From contig SUUG01000002.1 in assembly GCA_015062655.1 (NCBI GenBank), positions 21,695 to 85,694 on the forward strand: a stretch of DNA of 64,000 bases. The letters run 5' to 3'. This document shows positions 1-9,616 of this stretch, piece by piece; the first letter of the stretch is position 1, and the number at the start of each line of letters is the position of its first letter. Source of the DNA: Coriobacteriaceae bacterium. Its GTDB lineage: Bacteria > Actinomycetota > Coriobacteriia > Coriobacteriales > Coriobacteriaceae. The notes under the pieces are model-generated. The model made no database searches and was not told where the DNA came from. It worked only from the letters and a program-made list of their open reading frames with translations. The translations under genes and the position numbers were made by a program.

Positions 1-2
1 CC

Positions 3-287
3 GCCTTTGACGACGGCGTCGCCGCGCAAAGGGAGTACCTGGACTTCAGCGACCCGGACAAGGGCATCTGGATCGAGCGCGCCTACATCGCGGCGACCGA
101 TCCCGAAAGCGAGCAGAAAGGGTGGCTCGAGCTCGAGGCGCGCACGCTCCTGGTATCTCCTGAGGACCTGAAGAGCGCCGTCCTCGTCCAGTGCCACGGG
201 CTGACCGTCCTCGCGCGGAAAAGCGGCGCAAGCAACCATACGGGCCTGGTGAGCGTCCTCTTCAGCAGCCTGGGCCTCACCGGGTAG
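3..287 (+). CDS. C-terminal part of a truncated (window edge) hypothetical protein
   Basis: Open frame from the window edge, AFDDGVAAQREYLDFSDPDKGIWIERAYIAATD..., ending in tag at 285-287; no family recognised. Confidence 0.5.
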   Translation, partial: AFDDGVAAQREYLDFSDPDKGIWIERAYIAATDPESEQKGWLELEARTLLVSPEDLKSAVLVQCHGLTVLARKSGASNHTGLVSVLFSSLGLTG

Positions 288-368
288 GCGTGTCCGAAAG
301 ACGGGGAGGGAGCCGGTCCGCCCTGCAGGGCCGGCTCTTTGCTATCATGGCGGAAAGGAGCTGATCGC

Positions 369-743
369 ATGAGCGCATCGCAACGCCTCAACAGGTACCA
401 CTACCGCAAGCCCTACTACGTGCCGGCCTCCCTCGACGACCTCAGGGGGCCGGTGTCGGGCACGGTGTTCCTCGACCGCTACATGTACTGGCAGCCCGGG
501 CCGCAGACCCTCCCCCTTGATGAGCATATGACATCGGTGATCTACCAAGCGGTGCTCGCGGAGGGCATCGAGGGCGACCCCGAGCGCCTGGTGAACAAGA
601 ACCTCCTCATCGCTTTGTGGCCTGAATTGATGCTTCCGGCAAAGGTCGTGTGGCTCTGGGAGAGCCGCTTCGATGAGCTGCGCGGTAACTTGCGTTCGGG
701 GTGGTTCGATGCTGTCAGAGAGAAGCTTGAGATCGATAACTAG
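369..743 (+). CDS. Hypothetical protein upstream of AbiEii-like gene; candidate antitoxin/partner
   Basis: ORF 339..743 (ATG at 369 follows aaaggagctg SD); 3' end overlaps the next ORF. Confidence 0.6.
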   Translation: MSASQRLNRYHYRKPYYVPASLDDLRGPVSGTVFLDRYMYWQPGPQTLPLDEHMTSVIYQAVLAEGIEGDPERLVNKNLLIALWPELMLPAKVVWLWESRFDELRGNLRSGWFDAVREKLEIDN

Positions 744-1401
744 AGTCGCCCTCTCGCTTCTCGGAGAGGACGGGTTCGCACTTGCGGGATCGGGTGCCAT
801 ACGCGAGCACCGGCTCATCTCGCGCGAGACCGTGGACATCGATCTGTTCAACGACTCCATGCGGCTCGACGCGCCCGCCCATCCATTCCGATACTACGTT
901 GATAAGCTCGCACAAGGCCTTGCTGATGCGGGCATGCGGGTGGACGAGGCCCAGATCAGAGGGGACTACGCGAGGCTCTGCCTGCACACCGATGAGGGCA
1001 AGGTGGAGGTAGACCTCGGCTTCGACTACCGGGAGTTCGCCCCCGTCGACCTAAGCATCGGTCCCGTCCTCGATATTCGAGATGCGGTCGGCAACAAGGT
1101 CTGCGCCGTTTACAGCAGAGGCGAGATCCGGGACTACATTGATCTCGACAGCATCCGCCTGAAATCAGAGTTCTCCGATGACGACTTCATAGCGTTGGCC
1201 AGGGAGCGCGACGCTGGTTTTGATGATGAGCGCTTCGCAGAGGCGCTCTCATTCGCAAGCCGCATACCAAAGCAGAGAGTGGCCGCCTACGGGCTCACCG
1301 AAAACGACCTCATGCTCATGCAGAAGCGCACGCTCGATTGGGCGCGTTCGCTATGCAAAGGGGGGCATCGAAATCGACACGGCCTCGGCCGGTCCGTCTA
1401 G
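709..1401 (+). CDS. Nucleotidyltransferase AbiEii/AbiGii toxin family-like protein
   Basis: FALAGSGAIREHRLISRETVDIDLFND resembles the AbiEii/DUF1814 nucleotidyltransferase core; overlaps upstream ORF. Confidence 0.7.
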   Translation: MLSERSLRSITRVALSLLGEDGFALAGSGAIREHRLISRETVDIDLFNDSMRLDAPAHPFRYYVDKLAQGLADAGMRVDEAQIRGDYARLCLHTDEGKVEVDLGFDYREFAPVDLSIGPVLDIRDAVGNKVCAVYSRGEIRDYIDLDSIRLKSEFSDDDFIALARERDAGFDDERFAEALSFASRIPKQRVAAYGLTENDLMLMQKRTLDWARSLCKGGHRNRHGLGRSV

Positions 1402-1516
1402 ATCCGCCCCGAGGGGCCGCGCGGCGCGTCAGCTGAGCCCATCGACGGCCCATACGGGCCGCGCCCCTGACGCTCCCGTTCGCGCCGCTTCAAAGCGGGC
1501 GCACCGATGTCTTACG

Positions 1517-1542
1517 GAGGCGATGGGGATCCCCATCGCCTC
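1517..1542. repeat. Perfect 26-bp palindrome GAGGCGATGGGGATCCCCATCGCCTC
   Basis: Read directly from sequence. Confidence 0.9.
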
Positions 1543-1582
1543 GCTCTATCCCAGCCGGGGACGGGGGCAGAGCCCCGGCAAG

Positions 1583-1604
1583 CAATCGCGCGTGAGCGCG
1601 ATTG
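1583..1604. repeat. Stem-loop CAATCGCGC-GTGA-GCGCGATTG
   Basis: Perfect 9-bp stem, 4-nt loop. Confidence 0.85.
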
Positions 1605-1605
1605 G

Positions 1606-1623
1606 CATGTGTCTAGACACATG
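1606..1623. repeat. Perfect 18-bp palindrome CATGTGTCTAGACACATG
   Basis: Read directly from sequence. Confidence 0.9.
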
Positions 1624-1644
1624 CGACTCTTGCGAGACTAGAGG

Positions 1645-1708
1645 GGCATTCAGTCAATCAGGCATTCAGTCAATCAGGCATTCAGTCAATCAGGCATTCA
1701 GTCAATCA
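1645..1708. repeat. Four exact tandem copies of 16-bp GGCATTCAGTCAATCA
   Basis: Contiguous exact units at 1645, 1661, 1677, 1693. Confidence 0.95.
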
Positions 1709-1995
1709 GGCTCTCAGGCATTCAGGCTTTCAAGTCCTTTCCTACAATTTGAAATTCCACTCCCGAGCGGAGCGCCGGTGAGGCTGTGGGGAACTCCGCA
1801 GGAGTTGTCCACGCCGAACGTTCCAAGGCGCGAAGCGGGCGTGCGGTCGGAGGAAACGCGCAGCGTTTTCCTGACCGCCCGGCAACCCTCGGGATATGGA
1901 ATGCTCTGGCGGATCACCTGCTCGCCCCGAGCTTGCGCGCAACCCATCCTTGTAAAAAATATGAGTATGTGTTGGCGCGTACGAAGGCGAAGACC

Positions 1996-3027
1996 ATGTG
2001 GAAGCATCTATCTCATGAGGAAAGGTATCTCATCTCGAAACTCTGCTCCTGCGGGTACTCGATGCGGCGCATCGCGCGCATCCTCTCGCGGGCCCCCTCG
2101 ACCATCTCACGGGAGATCCGGAAGGGTAAGTGCTCGCAGATCGAGGGCGGTGCGTTGCTCACGCGCTACGAACCGGGGCATGCCGAGGTGGTCACTGCGA
2201 GGCGGGCCGCCGCCAAGGGTGCGCCGGTCAAGATTGGCCGTGACCACGCCACGGCTCAGGCGCTTGAGCGCTATCTGAGCGAGAAGCGCTACTCACCCTA
2301 CGCCGCCCTCGCGGCAGCCCGGGCCGCAGGCGAGCTGCATACGCGCATCTGCTGCAACACGCTCTACTCCTACATCAGGAAAGGCGTCCTCGATGTCGAT
2401 GAGAAGAGGGTGCTCAGGCGCTACCGGAAGCAGGGGGTGATGCACGGATCAGATCGGCGGCGCGCGAAGACAGGCGGGAAGAGCATCGATGAGCGCCCGC
2501 CGAGCGTCTCATCGCGCCATGAGTTCGGCCATTGGGAGGGGGATCTCGTGGTGAGCCCCTGGGGATCCTCAAGGGCCGTCCTCACGCTGCTCGAGCGCAA
2601 GACGCGGATGCTCTTCGCCGTGCTGATCGAAAATAAGTCCCAGGCGGCGGTCAACTCCGGCCTGAACCTCATCGAACGGGCCCTCGGGCGCACCTTCCCG
2701 CTCATCTTCAAAAGCATCACCTTCGACAACGGCAGCGAGTTCCTGGACGCGTCCACGATGTCCGAAAGCGTATTCGGATCAGGGAGGCGCATCGGCGAGA
2801 TCTACTACGCGCACCCGTATAGATCCTCCGAGCGGGGATCGAACGAGAACGCCAACCGTCTCCTCCGCCGGGCGTTCCCGAAGGGGACCCCGTTCGACAG
2901 GGTCAGCCAACGCGACCTGCTGCACCATGTCGCGTGGATCAACGCGTACCCGCGCCGAATCTTTAACGGGAAGTGCGCCAATGACCTATACGCCGAGGAA
3001 GTCAAGAAGCTTCTTGCTGTTTCGTGA
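1996..3027 (+). mobile_element. IS30-family transposase
   Basis: N-terminal HTH (MWKHLSHEERYLISKLCSCGYSMRRIARILSRAPSTISREIRK), rve-type core with GHWEGDLV, TFDNGSEF, YYAHPYRSSERGSNENANRLLRR. Confidence 0.9.
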
Positions 3028-3084
3028 TGATAGTGTGAAGAGGTGAAATAAGCACAGGTGAGGCTAGTTGCGATAAATGTTGAC

Positions 3085-3491
3085 AGTTCCATGGATTCCA
3101 TGCTGCTGCAATCTGCCATCATGTTGGTGGTAATATCGGACAAATCTTTTGTGTTAAAGAAGCTCATGGGGAGCTTGCGAAGATGCTCCGCGATCCGAAG
3201 CCTGGTCGTGCTGGCCTCCTTATAGGAAGCAATATAGGTTTTCCTATAATCATTTTTCGCGGCCAGGAATACCAGAATAGCCGCCACCAGTCCTAGGCCC
3301 AGCAGCTTCCACAACGCGGCCCACGAAATTGCTTCCCCCGTAAACGGCTTTAACAGCTCCCAAAAGATCAGGCAGGCTACCATTGATGGGAGCAATAACG
3401 CGATATTGGTTATTGTGCAGGCCGTAATTGCTTTTTTCAGGTCGGAATAGCCTTTCTCCGACAGCATCAGCTTTTCTTTCAGCTTACTCAT
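3085..3491 (-). pseudogene. ABC transporter permease/ATPase truncated to its N-terminal TM segment, apparently by the IS30 element
   Basis: MSKLKEKLMLSEKGYSDLKKAITACTITNIALLLPSMVACLIFW...LSDITTNMMADCSSMESM, then homology to ABC exporters stops and sequence runs into IS end-like tgtcaacatttatcgcaac; no NBD. Confidence 0.75.
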
Positions 3492-3494
3492 AGA

Positions 3495-5309
3495 TCACAC
3501 CGTCTTTCCTGTGCCAATTTTCCAGTTGATCGACTTCGTATAGCTGCTCCACATCTGCGCGTATTTTCCGTCCTTCTTCAGCAGCTCGTCATGGGTGCCG
3601 GATTCAATCAGGCAGCTCTTTTCCATGACAAGTATCTGGTCAGCATTACGAATCGTGGACAGGCGATGGGCGATCATTACAACTGTTTTATTTTGGATCA
3701 GCTTTTCAAAGGCTTTTTGAATCAGGTACTCATTCTCCGGGTCACTGAACGCAGTAGCCTCGTCCAGAACGATGATGGGCGCGTCTTTTACGATAGCCCT
3801 TGCAATGGCAATCCGCTGACGCTCACCACCGGAGAGATGGACGCCGGTACTGCCGATCACGGTCTGATAACCGTTTGGAAGCTGCTCAATAAAATCATGG
3901 CATCTTGCAGCCTTTGCCGCCGCAATCACCTGTTCTTCCGTTGCATCTGGATTTCCCATCCGGATGTTATCCAGGATGCCCTGTTTGAACAGGAACGTAT
4001 CCTGAAATACGAAGCTGACCTTATCCATCAGCGCATCCAGAGGAATATCCCGAATGTCAACGCCGCCGATCTGAATACTTCCGTCCGTCACATCATAAAA
4101 CCGGGAGATTAGGCTTGCGATGGTGCTTTTACCGCCACCGGAGGGGCCGACAATGGCTGTCACCTTGCCCTGATCCGCAAAGAAAGAAACATGAGACAGG
4201 GCCTTGACCTGGGAATCGGCTTCGTAGGAAAAGCTGACATCCCGGAAAGCAATCCCATAGTTTTCGATTGCTTGCGCCGTACTCTTTTCGGGCAGGGCCG
4301 GGATACGCAGGATTTCATCCATACGCTCCACGCTGCCGTCAATCTGCGTAAAGGACTCAGAGATATACATGATCTTATTCAGGACACCGGAAATCGCATG
4401 GACAATAATCAGGTAGAAAATAAATGTCAGCGAATACTCCCTGAAATCCGTAGTGTGCATCCCGATCAGAATGCCCACCGGAATCAAAAGCAGATAAATA
4501 TTGTTGATGATCGTGGTAAAAGCAGGCATACAGTTCTGCCAGCCCAATGCGTACTCCAACACAAAAGAGGTGTAGTCTGTAATGGATTTGCCCAACCGCT
4601 TAAAGGAGTCGGCGGTCTGATTAAATGCTTTGATCTCCGACATACCACGTACATATTCCACAGAAGCGCTGTTCATGTTCTCCTGGGCGGTCTGAAAACG
4701 GTGCATCTTTTCCCTTGCTTCTCCGTTGAAGCCCGCAAACTGCACGATAAAGGCCAGAACAATACCGACCAGACAAACCACGCCATACCGCCAGTCAATC
4801 CCAAGAAGAATGATAACCAGAACAAGCGGCGCTACCAAAGAGGCCACAAAGTCCGGGAGCTGGTGAGCGATGAATTTCTCAACACTTTCAATGTTTTCAT
4901 CCATGATCTTTCGCATTTTGCCACTGCCCAAGGTCAGATGATACCCAAGGGGTATCTGCATGATGTGGTCGGCAAAGGCCACCTTCAATTCATAAAGCGT
5001 TCCAAACGCTGCAATGTGGGAACACAACAGGGCAAAAAAGTAAAATACGATGTTCCCCAAAATACCAGCTAGGGCAAGCCAGCCCCAGGTTGAGATTGCG
5101 GAAACATTCAAGAGCGACATATCCGGGTAAACAAACAGGATTTCCCGAATGATGTAGTAGATTGATAAGTACGGAACAAAAGAACAAATTGCTGCCAGTG
5201 CAGCCAGAAACCCTGATAGAAACAAAAGCCATTTATGACCCGAAGCCAGTTCCAGGCAGCGTGCCAGTCCGGTTTTCGCTTTTGGCTGCTTCTTGTTTTG
5301 CTGTGCCAT
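3495..5309 (-). CDS. ABC transporter ATP-binding protein/permease (type I exporter fold)
   Basis: 604 aa; Walker A GPSGGGKS, signature LSGGERQR, Walker B IIVLDEAT. Confidence 0.93.
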   Translation of the reverse strand: MAQQNKKQPKAKTGLARCLELASGHKWLLFLSGFLAALAAICSFVPYLSIYYIIREILFVYPDMSLLNVSAISTWGWLALAGILGNIVFYFFALLCSHIAAFGTLYELKVAFADHIMQIPLGYHLTLGSGKMRKIMDENIESVEKFIAHQLPDFVASLVAPLVLVIILLGIDWRYGVVCLVGIVLAFIVQFAGFNGEAREKMHRFQTAQENMNSASVEYVRGMSEIKAFNQTADSFKRLGKSITDYTSFVLEYALGWQNCMPAFTTIINNIYLLLIPVGILIGMHTTDFREYSLTFIFYLIIVHAISGVLNKIMYISESFTQIDGSVERMDEILRIPALPEKSTAQAIENYGIAFRDVSFSYEADSQVKALSHVSFFADQGKVTAIVGPSGGGKSTIASLISRFYDVTDGSIQIGGVDIRDIPLDALMDKVSFVFQDTFLFKQGILDNIRMGNPDATEEQVIAAAKAARCHDFIEQLPNGYQTVIGSTGVHLSGGERQRIAIARAIVKDAPIIVLDEATAFSDPENEYLIQKAFEKLIQNKTVVMIAHRLSTIRNADQILVMEKSCLIESGTHDELLKKDGKYAQMWSSYTKSINWKIGTGKTV

Positions 5310-5311
5310 TT

Positions 5312-6841
5312 CTAACCCTCCTTTTTGTCATATCCAATTTTGTCTAAGAGAAGCTCCGCGCCTCTGATTTGAAAATCATCGGTAATGCAGCCGTTCTCCA
5401 GGCGTATTGCCCGCTCACAGCAGGCAAGCGCACACTCCGCGTCATGGGTAATGACGATAATGGTGCGCCCCATTTTCGCCAGCTTGCGGATCATCCGGCT
5501 GACATTCCGCATATTCGTGCCGTCCAGCCCACTTGTCGGTTCATCCAGTACGATAATCGGCGCTTCGTGCATTAGAGCCACGCCAAGAGCCAGCCGCTGC
5601 TTTTGCCCTCCTGACAGCGTAGAGGGATGCTGTTTGATGAATGGCGTCAGTTCCAGGGCCTCCAGGATTTCTTCCGCCGCTCGCTTCCGCTCCGGGTTGA
5701 TTTCTGCGCCGGTAGTCAGTTCGTCCAGCAAATCCTCACCGAATAGCTGACTGTCTAAATCCTGGGGAATGTACCAGACCTTTCCCAAGCGGTCTTTGGG
5801 TCTGCAGTGCTTTCCGAATAAAACGACGTCGCCGGATTTCTCTTTCAAAAGCCCTGCCAAGATGCGCCCTATGGTGCTTTTGCCCGTCCCGTTTGGGCCG
5901 ATCAGGGCTATCGCTTCTCCCTTATGGCATTGAAAGTCAATATCCTTAGATACAATCGTTTCACCGAAAGAGTGGTTCAGTTTTTTCACTTCCAGAACAA
6001 CCTCACTGGTTGCCGCAGACGGGATTTCCGTCTGCTCAATCTGATGCAGGTTAGGAGCGCGAAGCCCCAGCGCCTGGATTTCCTTATTAGTCAGAGCTTT
6101 CATTTGTTGTGCGGTAAATTCCCGCACAATTTTTCCTTTCTGCACACACAGGAAGCGGTCTGTCAGATCCATCAGATAATAAAGCCGGTGTTCCGCTATA
6201 ATGATGGTCTTACCCTTCTTCTTCAAATCGTGAATGATATCTGCAAAGCGGTAGGTAGATGCAATATCCAGATTGGCAGACGGCTCATCCATGACATAGA
6301 TTTCAGGATCAATCGCCTCTGCGGATGCAATCGCAACCTTCTGACGCATTCCATAGGACAGGCTGTGCAGGCTGTGATCCAAAATATCCTGAATCTTGAT
6401 GTTCGCCGCTGCCCGGTGAACACGGTTCTGAATTTCCTCATGGGAATAACCGTAGTTCTCACAGCCAAAAGCAATCTCGCCTGCGACCTCATTGGCAAAA
6501 AACTGGCTCCTCGGGTCTTGAAATACATTTCCTGCGATTTTGCCGCGTTCCCAGGAAGGCATCTCTTTCAGCAGTTTTCCATCCACAAAAACCTCACCGC
6601 TTAATTCTCCCTCGTAAAAGTAGGGGATCAGGCCGTTAATTACTCTTGTCAAAGAGCTTTTCCCACTTCCCGATGGGCCGGTCATAACAATGACCTCCCC
6701 GGCGGCAATGTCTAATGAGATATGTTCCAGTTGATTTCCGTTTCCGCCATAGGAAAAGGTCAGGTCACGGATCATAATTTCTTTTCCCATTCCATTTCTC
6801 CTATAAAAGACAGCAGCAAACGGCAGCTCCCACGCTGACAA
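5312..6841 (-). CDS. ECF transporter duplicated ATPase (EcfA-type, two NBDs)
   Basis: Two Walker A (GPSGSGKSS; GPNGTGKST) and two ABC cores; [12 protein letters not shown]; likely start at internal Met (MGKEIMIRD). Confidence 0.9.
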   Translation of the reverse strand: MSAWELPFAAVFYRRNGMGKEIMIRDLTFSYGGNGNQLEHISLDIAAGEVIVMTGPSGSGKSSLTRVINGLIPYFYEGELSGEVFVDGKLLKEMPSWERGKIAGNVFQDPRSQFFANEVAGEIAFGCENYGYSHEEIQNRVHRAAANIKIQDILDHSLHSLSYGMRQKVAIASAEAIDPEIYVMDEPSANLDIASTYRFADIIHDLKKKGKTIIIAEHRLYYLMDLTDRFLCVQKGKIVREFTAQQMKALTNKEIQALGLRAPNLHQIEQTEIPSAATSEVVLEVKKLNHSFGETIVSKDIDFQCHKGEAIALIGPNGTGKSTIGRILAGLLKEKSGDVVLFGKHCRPKDRLGKVWYIPQDLDSQLFGEDLLDELTTGAEINPERKRAAEEILEALELTPFIKQHPSTLSGGQKQRLALGVALMHEAPIIVLDEPTSGLDGTNMRNVSRMIRKLAKMGRTIIVITHDAECALACCERAIRLENGCITDDFQIRGAELLLDKIGYDKKEG

Positions 6842-7499
6842 AAATCAAAACGCAATCCAGCGCAGCGATCCGGCTGACATAGTAGCTTTCTTTCTTGTAG
6901 GGGCTTTCAATGCCCCTGACTGTGGCAGAAGCTGCTAACTCGTCCGCGATCTTTAAGGAGCGGAACACCATCGGAACAATGGCGTATTCCAATGTGTCCA
7001 TTGGATGCCTCAAAACATTGCCGACCGATTTTAAGAAGCCACGAGTTTTCATGGCTTCCCTGACTTCTCCAAATTCATGCAGCACAGTCGGCGCAAAGCG
7101 GAGCATGACGATCAATACAAGCATGATATGGGTAGAAATCGGCAGTCTTCTCAAGCTGGCCGTTAATTTGCCAGAGGGGATTTTAGCCAGAAGATAGGCA
7201 GGCATAGCCGGAAGCAAAAGTTTGTAAACCATGCTGAGCAACAGCGGAGATGGGACACTGATTTGATATTTCATTTCAATCAGTAGCCATACAAGTGCAA
7301 CCATATAAATTGAAAAGCACCCAATCGCTTGACGAAACAAACTAAACCAGCACAGGATCAAACAAATCCAAAGGGTAAAAAAACCATGTCCCAAAAAACT
7401 TGTTGTAAGGAAAGTAACAAGACAAGCGCACAGCGTCAGGAAAAGAACTGTGCGCCCATCAATTCGATCAATCCGTCTGCTTTTTGATACGGCCATCAT
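6801..7499 (-). CDS. ECF transporter T component (EcfT-like)
   Basis: Hydrophobic 232 aa with EcfT-like arginine motif ATVRGIESPYKKESYY; between A and S components. Confidence 0.85.
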   Translation of the reverse strand: MMAVSKSRRIDRIDGRTVLFLTLCACLVTFLTTSFLGHGFFTLWICLILCWFSLFRQAIGCFSIYMVALVWLLIEMKYQISVPSPLLLSMVYKLLLPAMPAYLLAKIPSGKLTASLRRLPISTHIMLVLIVMLRFAPTVLHEFGEVREAMKTRGFLKSVGNVLRHPMDTLEYAIVPMVFRSLKIADELAASATVRGIESPYKKESYYVSRIAALDCVLIFVSVGAAVCCCLL

Positions 7500-7525
7500 C
7501 CTACAATGCCCGCCTTTTGGAAATG

Positions 7526-8107
7526 CTATCTGAGCAGACGCTGGCCAAACAACGTGCCGAGGATTGCAAGAACCGCAGTAATAACAACGCCCAAAAGCAT
7601 CAGAGCTGGAGAGGTTATCATAGAGAGCTGCATACTTAAAGTGTTGGCATCAAAACCACTGTTTGCAGCCATTGCCTGATAACTGTCCCAGGACCACCAC
7701 AAGGGTACGGCACAACCTACAAAATTACCGATTGAGTTGACCATCCAGCCAATTCGGTTACGAACCGCACTTTGGTATGTATTCTTACCAACCATGCACA
7801 GTTCGGCAATGAGAGCTACAATCAAAAAATAGGGAATCAAGAACATATAACCCATAGCTCCTTGAATCACCCCATAAACCGCAGCCCATGCAAACAACAG
7901 TCCGTGTTTGTTGACGCGGTTTGCTGCAACCAGATAAAAGATTGCGCCGATAAATGCATCAATTCCGGCAGAGCCGTACAAATATACTACCGGAAAAGGC
8001 AATGTAACCATACCAATTATCATTGCAATAGCAAAATTGATGACCATCATTGCGGCAATCGTCATAATATCGCGAATGTCAAACTTTTTCCTCACCGTTT
8101 GTTCCAC
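7526..8107 (-). CDS. ECF transporter S component, Trep_Strep/MptD-like
   Basis: 193 aa integral membrane protein IRDIMTIAAMMVINFAIAMIIGMV...; genomic context with EcfA/EcfT. Confidence 0.8.
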   Translation of the reverse strand: MEQTVRKKFDIRDIMTIAAMMVINFAIAMIIGMVTLPFPVVYLYGSAGIDAFIGAIFYLVAANRVNKHGLLFAWAAVYGVIQGAMGYMFLIPYFLIVALIAELCMVGKNTYQSAVRNRIGWMVNSIGNFVGCAVPLWWSWDSYQAMAANSGFDANTLSMQLSMITSPALMLLGVVITAVLAILGTLFGQRLLR

Positions 8108-8127
8108 CTTTGAAACCTCCTTAAAAT

Positions 8128-8171
8128 AGAATGACAGCGCAGTTAGCGATGGCTAACTGCGCTGTCATTCT
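8128..8171 (-). terminator. 20-bp perfect inverted repeat with 4-nt loop; terminator or attenuator between AraC gene and ECF S gene
   Basis: agaatgacagcgcagttagc-gatg-gctaactgcgctgtcattct; minus-strand continuation attttaaggagg. Confidence 0.85.
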
Positions 8172-8239
8172 TCACCGGTTTGCAGTCTCTAACTACTCCA
8201 AAGGGAAAAGTAAATCAAGGAAACAGCCCAAAAGTTAAA

Positions 8240-9190
8240 TCACTTTTTTGCTTTACGGTAATCCTTTGGAAGCACTCCAAACACTTCTCGAAAGGCTCGC
8301 GCAAATTTACTAATATTAGAATATCCAAGTTCACCGGCTATTTGCGTGATTGATCGATCTGTTTCCTGCAAATAAATAGCAGCAAGATTCATTTTATACT
8401 TTTTGATATGTGCATAGGGCGTATCGCCATAAATCTGTTTAAAAATAGCTTGAAATGTGACCTTGCTCATTGGCTCCCTTCGCAAAAGTTTTTCTATGGG
8501 TATTTTTTTGTCGAGGTTTTCTATGAGCTGTTGGCGGATGCGTTTGACGATTTCAATTTGTTCTTTGGCATAATATGTTGCCTCATACTGATCTTCAATC
8601 CGCAGCTGTTTGATATAGTAAAATAGTTCCAATAATTTGATCCGGAAGTAATTTCTCCCTTCAATACCTTTTGCCGCGTACAATTCATCGAAGATATGTA
8701 AAAGAGGCTGAGGCGTTCGACATAATAACCACTTTTTTTCTAATTCCAGTTCTCGCCCCAGATTTAGAACATCGATGTTGTAGTACGAAAAAATCTGTTG
8801 CGTTTCCGCATCGACAGAATCCTTATCAATCACACAGCTTAGTCCCACGCTATATCCAAAGGGAAAAGAATAGGTCGCAGGCATATTAGCAAGAGCATTG
8901 ATACATAATTCTCCTTCTTTCATATGAAACACCTTACTATTCCTCAGTTCAAATTCAACGCGCCCCTTTTGGTAATGACGAATTTCAATGATATTTTTAT
9001 TTGGAATGGGTTCACGGAAGGTGTCTGTACAATTAAAGTCCATAAAGATCAAATCAATACCAAGGAACAGCGCATAATCATATAGAACCCCTATTCCATT
9101 GCACTTGTATTCAACTTTCGTGTAATCATTGCACACCTCAGCGAATGTCGCACCTTCACCATACCATTCTAAGCCATGATGTTGGATCAT
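8240..9190 (-). CDS. AraC family transcriptional regulator
   Basis: C-terminal AraC HTH: MNLAAIYLQETDRSITQIAGELGYSNISKFARAFREVFGVLPKDYRK. Confidence 0.93.
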   Translation of the reverse strand: MIQHHGLEWYGEGATFAEVCNDYTKVEYKCNGIGVLYDYALFLGIDLIFMDFNCTDTFREPIPNKNIIEIRHYQKGRVEFELRNSKVFHMKEGELCINALANMPATYSFPFGYSVGLSCVIDKDSVDAETQQIFSYYNIDVLNLGRELELEKKWLLCRTPQPLLHIFDELYAAKGIEGRNYFRIKLLELFYYIKQLRIEDQYEATYYAKEQIEIVKRIRQQLIENLDKKIPIEKLLRREPMSKVTFQAIFKQIYGDTPYAHIKKYKMNLAAIYLQETDRSITQIAGELGYSNISKFARAFREVFGVLPKDYRKAKK

Positions 9191-9587
9191 CAGAATAGCC
9201 CTCCTTTTGGTTAGATGCCTCTAACTCTAATATGCCATTTGAAGGAGGCAGTCAAGATAAAGCCAAAGTAAGACTTGCAGATGACAGTATTGGTAGAGGA
9301 AGCGAAGGCGCTTTGTCCGTTGCTGCACGGGCAAATGAACCCAAAGCAAGGCGGTTTGTGACCACATCGCCGTTTTAGTTTGGCGCCAGCCCGCCGTCGA
9401 GCCAAAAACAGGGCTCGCGGATGCCGTTTTGGCGCCCCGGCCCGGTGCCCCGATCCGGCTCTCCGGCCCGGCGCATCCGCTTCCGGCCCCAGCGCAGCCG
9501 AAGCCTCGGCGGTTTCCACCAACGAGAAGAGCGGAGCCACGGCACACGCAGCATCTGCCCAGACTACTCCCGCCAATTCCGCCGTCC

Positions 9588-9616
9588 TTGACATCGTCCG
9601 AAATCAGACTATAGTC
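9588..9616 (+). promoter_or_regulatory. Putative promoter TTGACA-N16-TATAGT with palindrome GACTATAGTC over the -10
   Basis: ttgaca 9588-9593, tatagt 9610-9615; upstream of MarR gene. Confidence 0.55.

Noticed and set aside
1645-1708. CRISPR array
   Set aside because: Repeats are 16 bp, contiguous, with no spacers; a simple tandem repeat
1220-2278. 352-aa ORF spanning the palindromes and part of the transposase
   Set aside because: Different frame from the IS30 transposase, repeats encoded within it, no domain support
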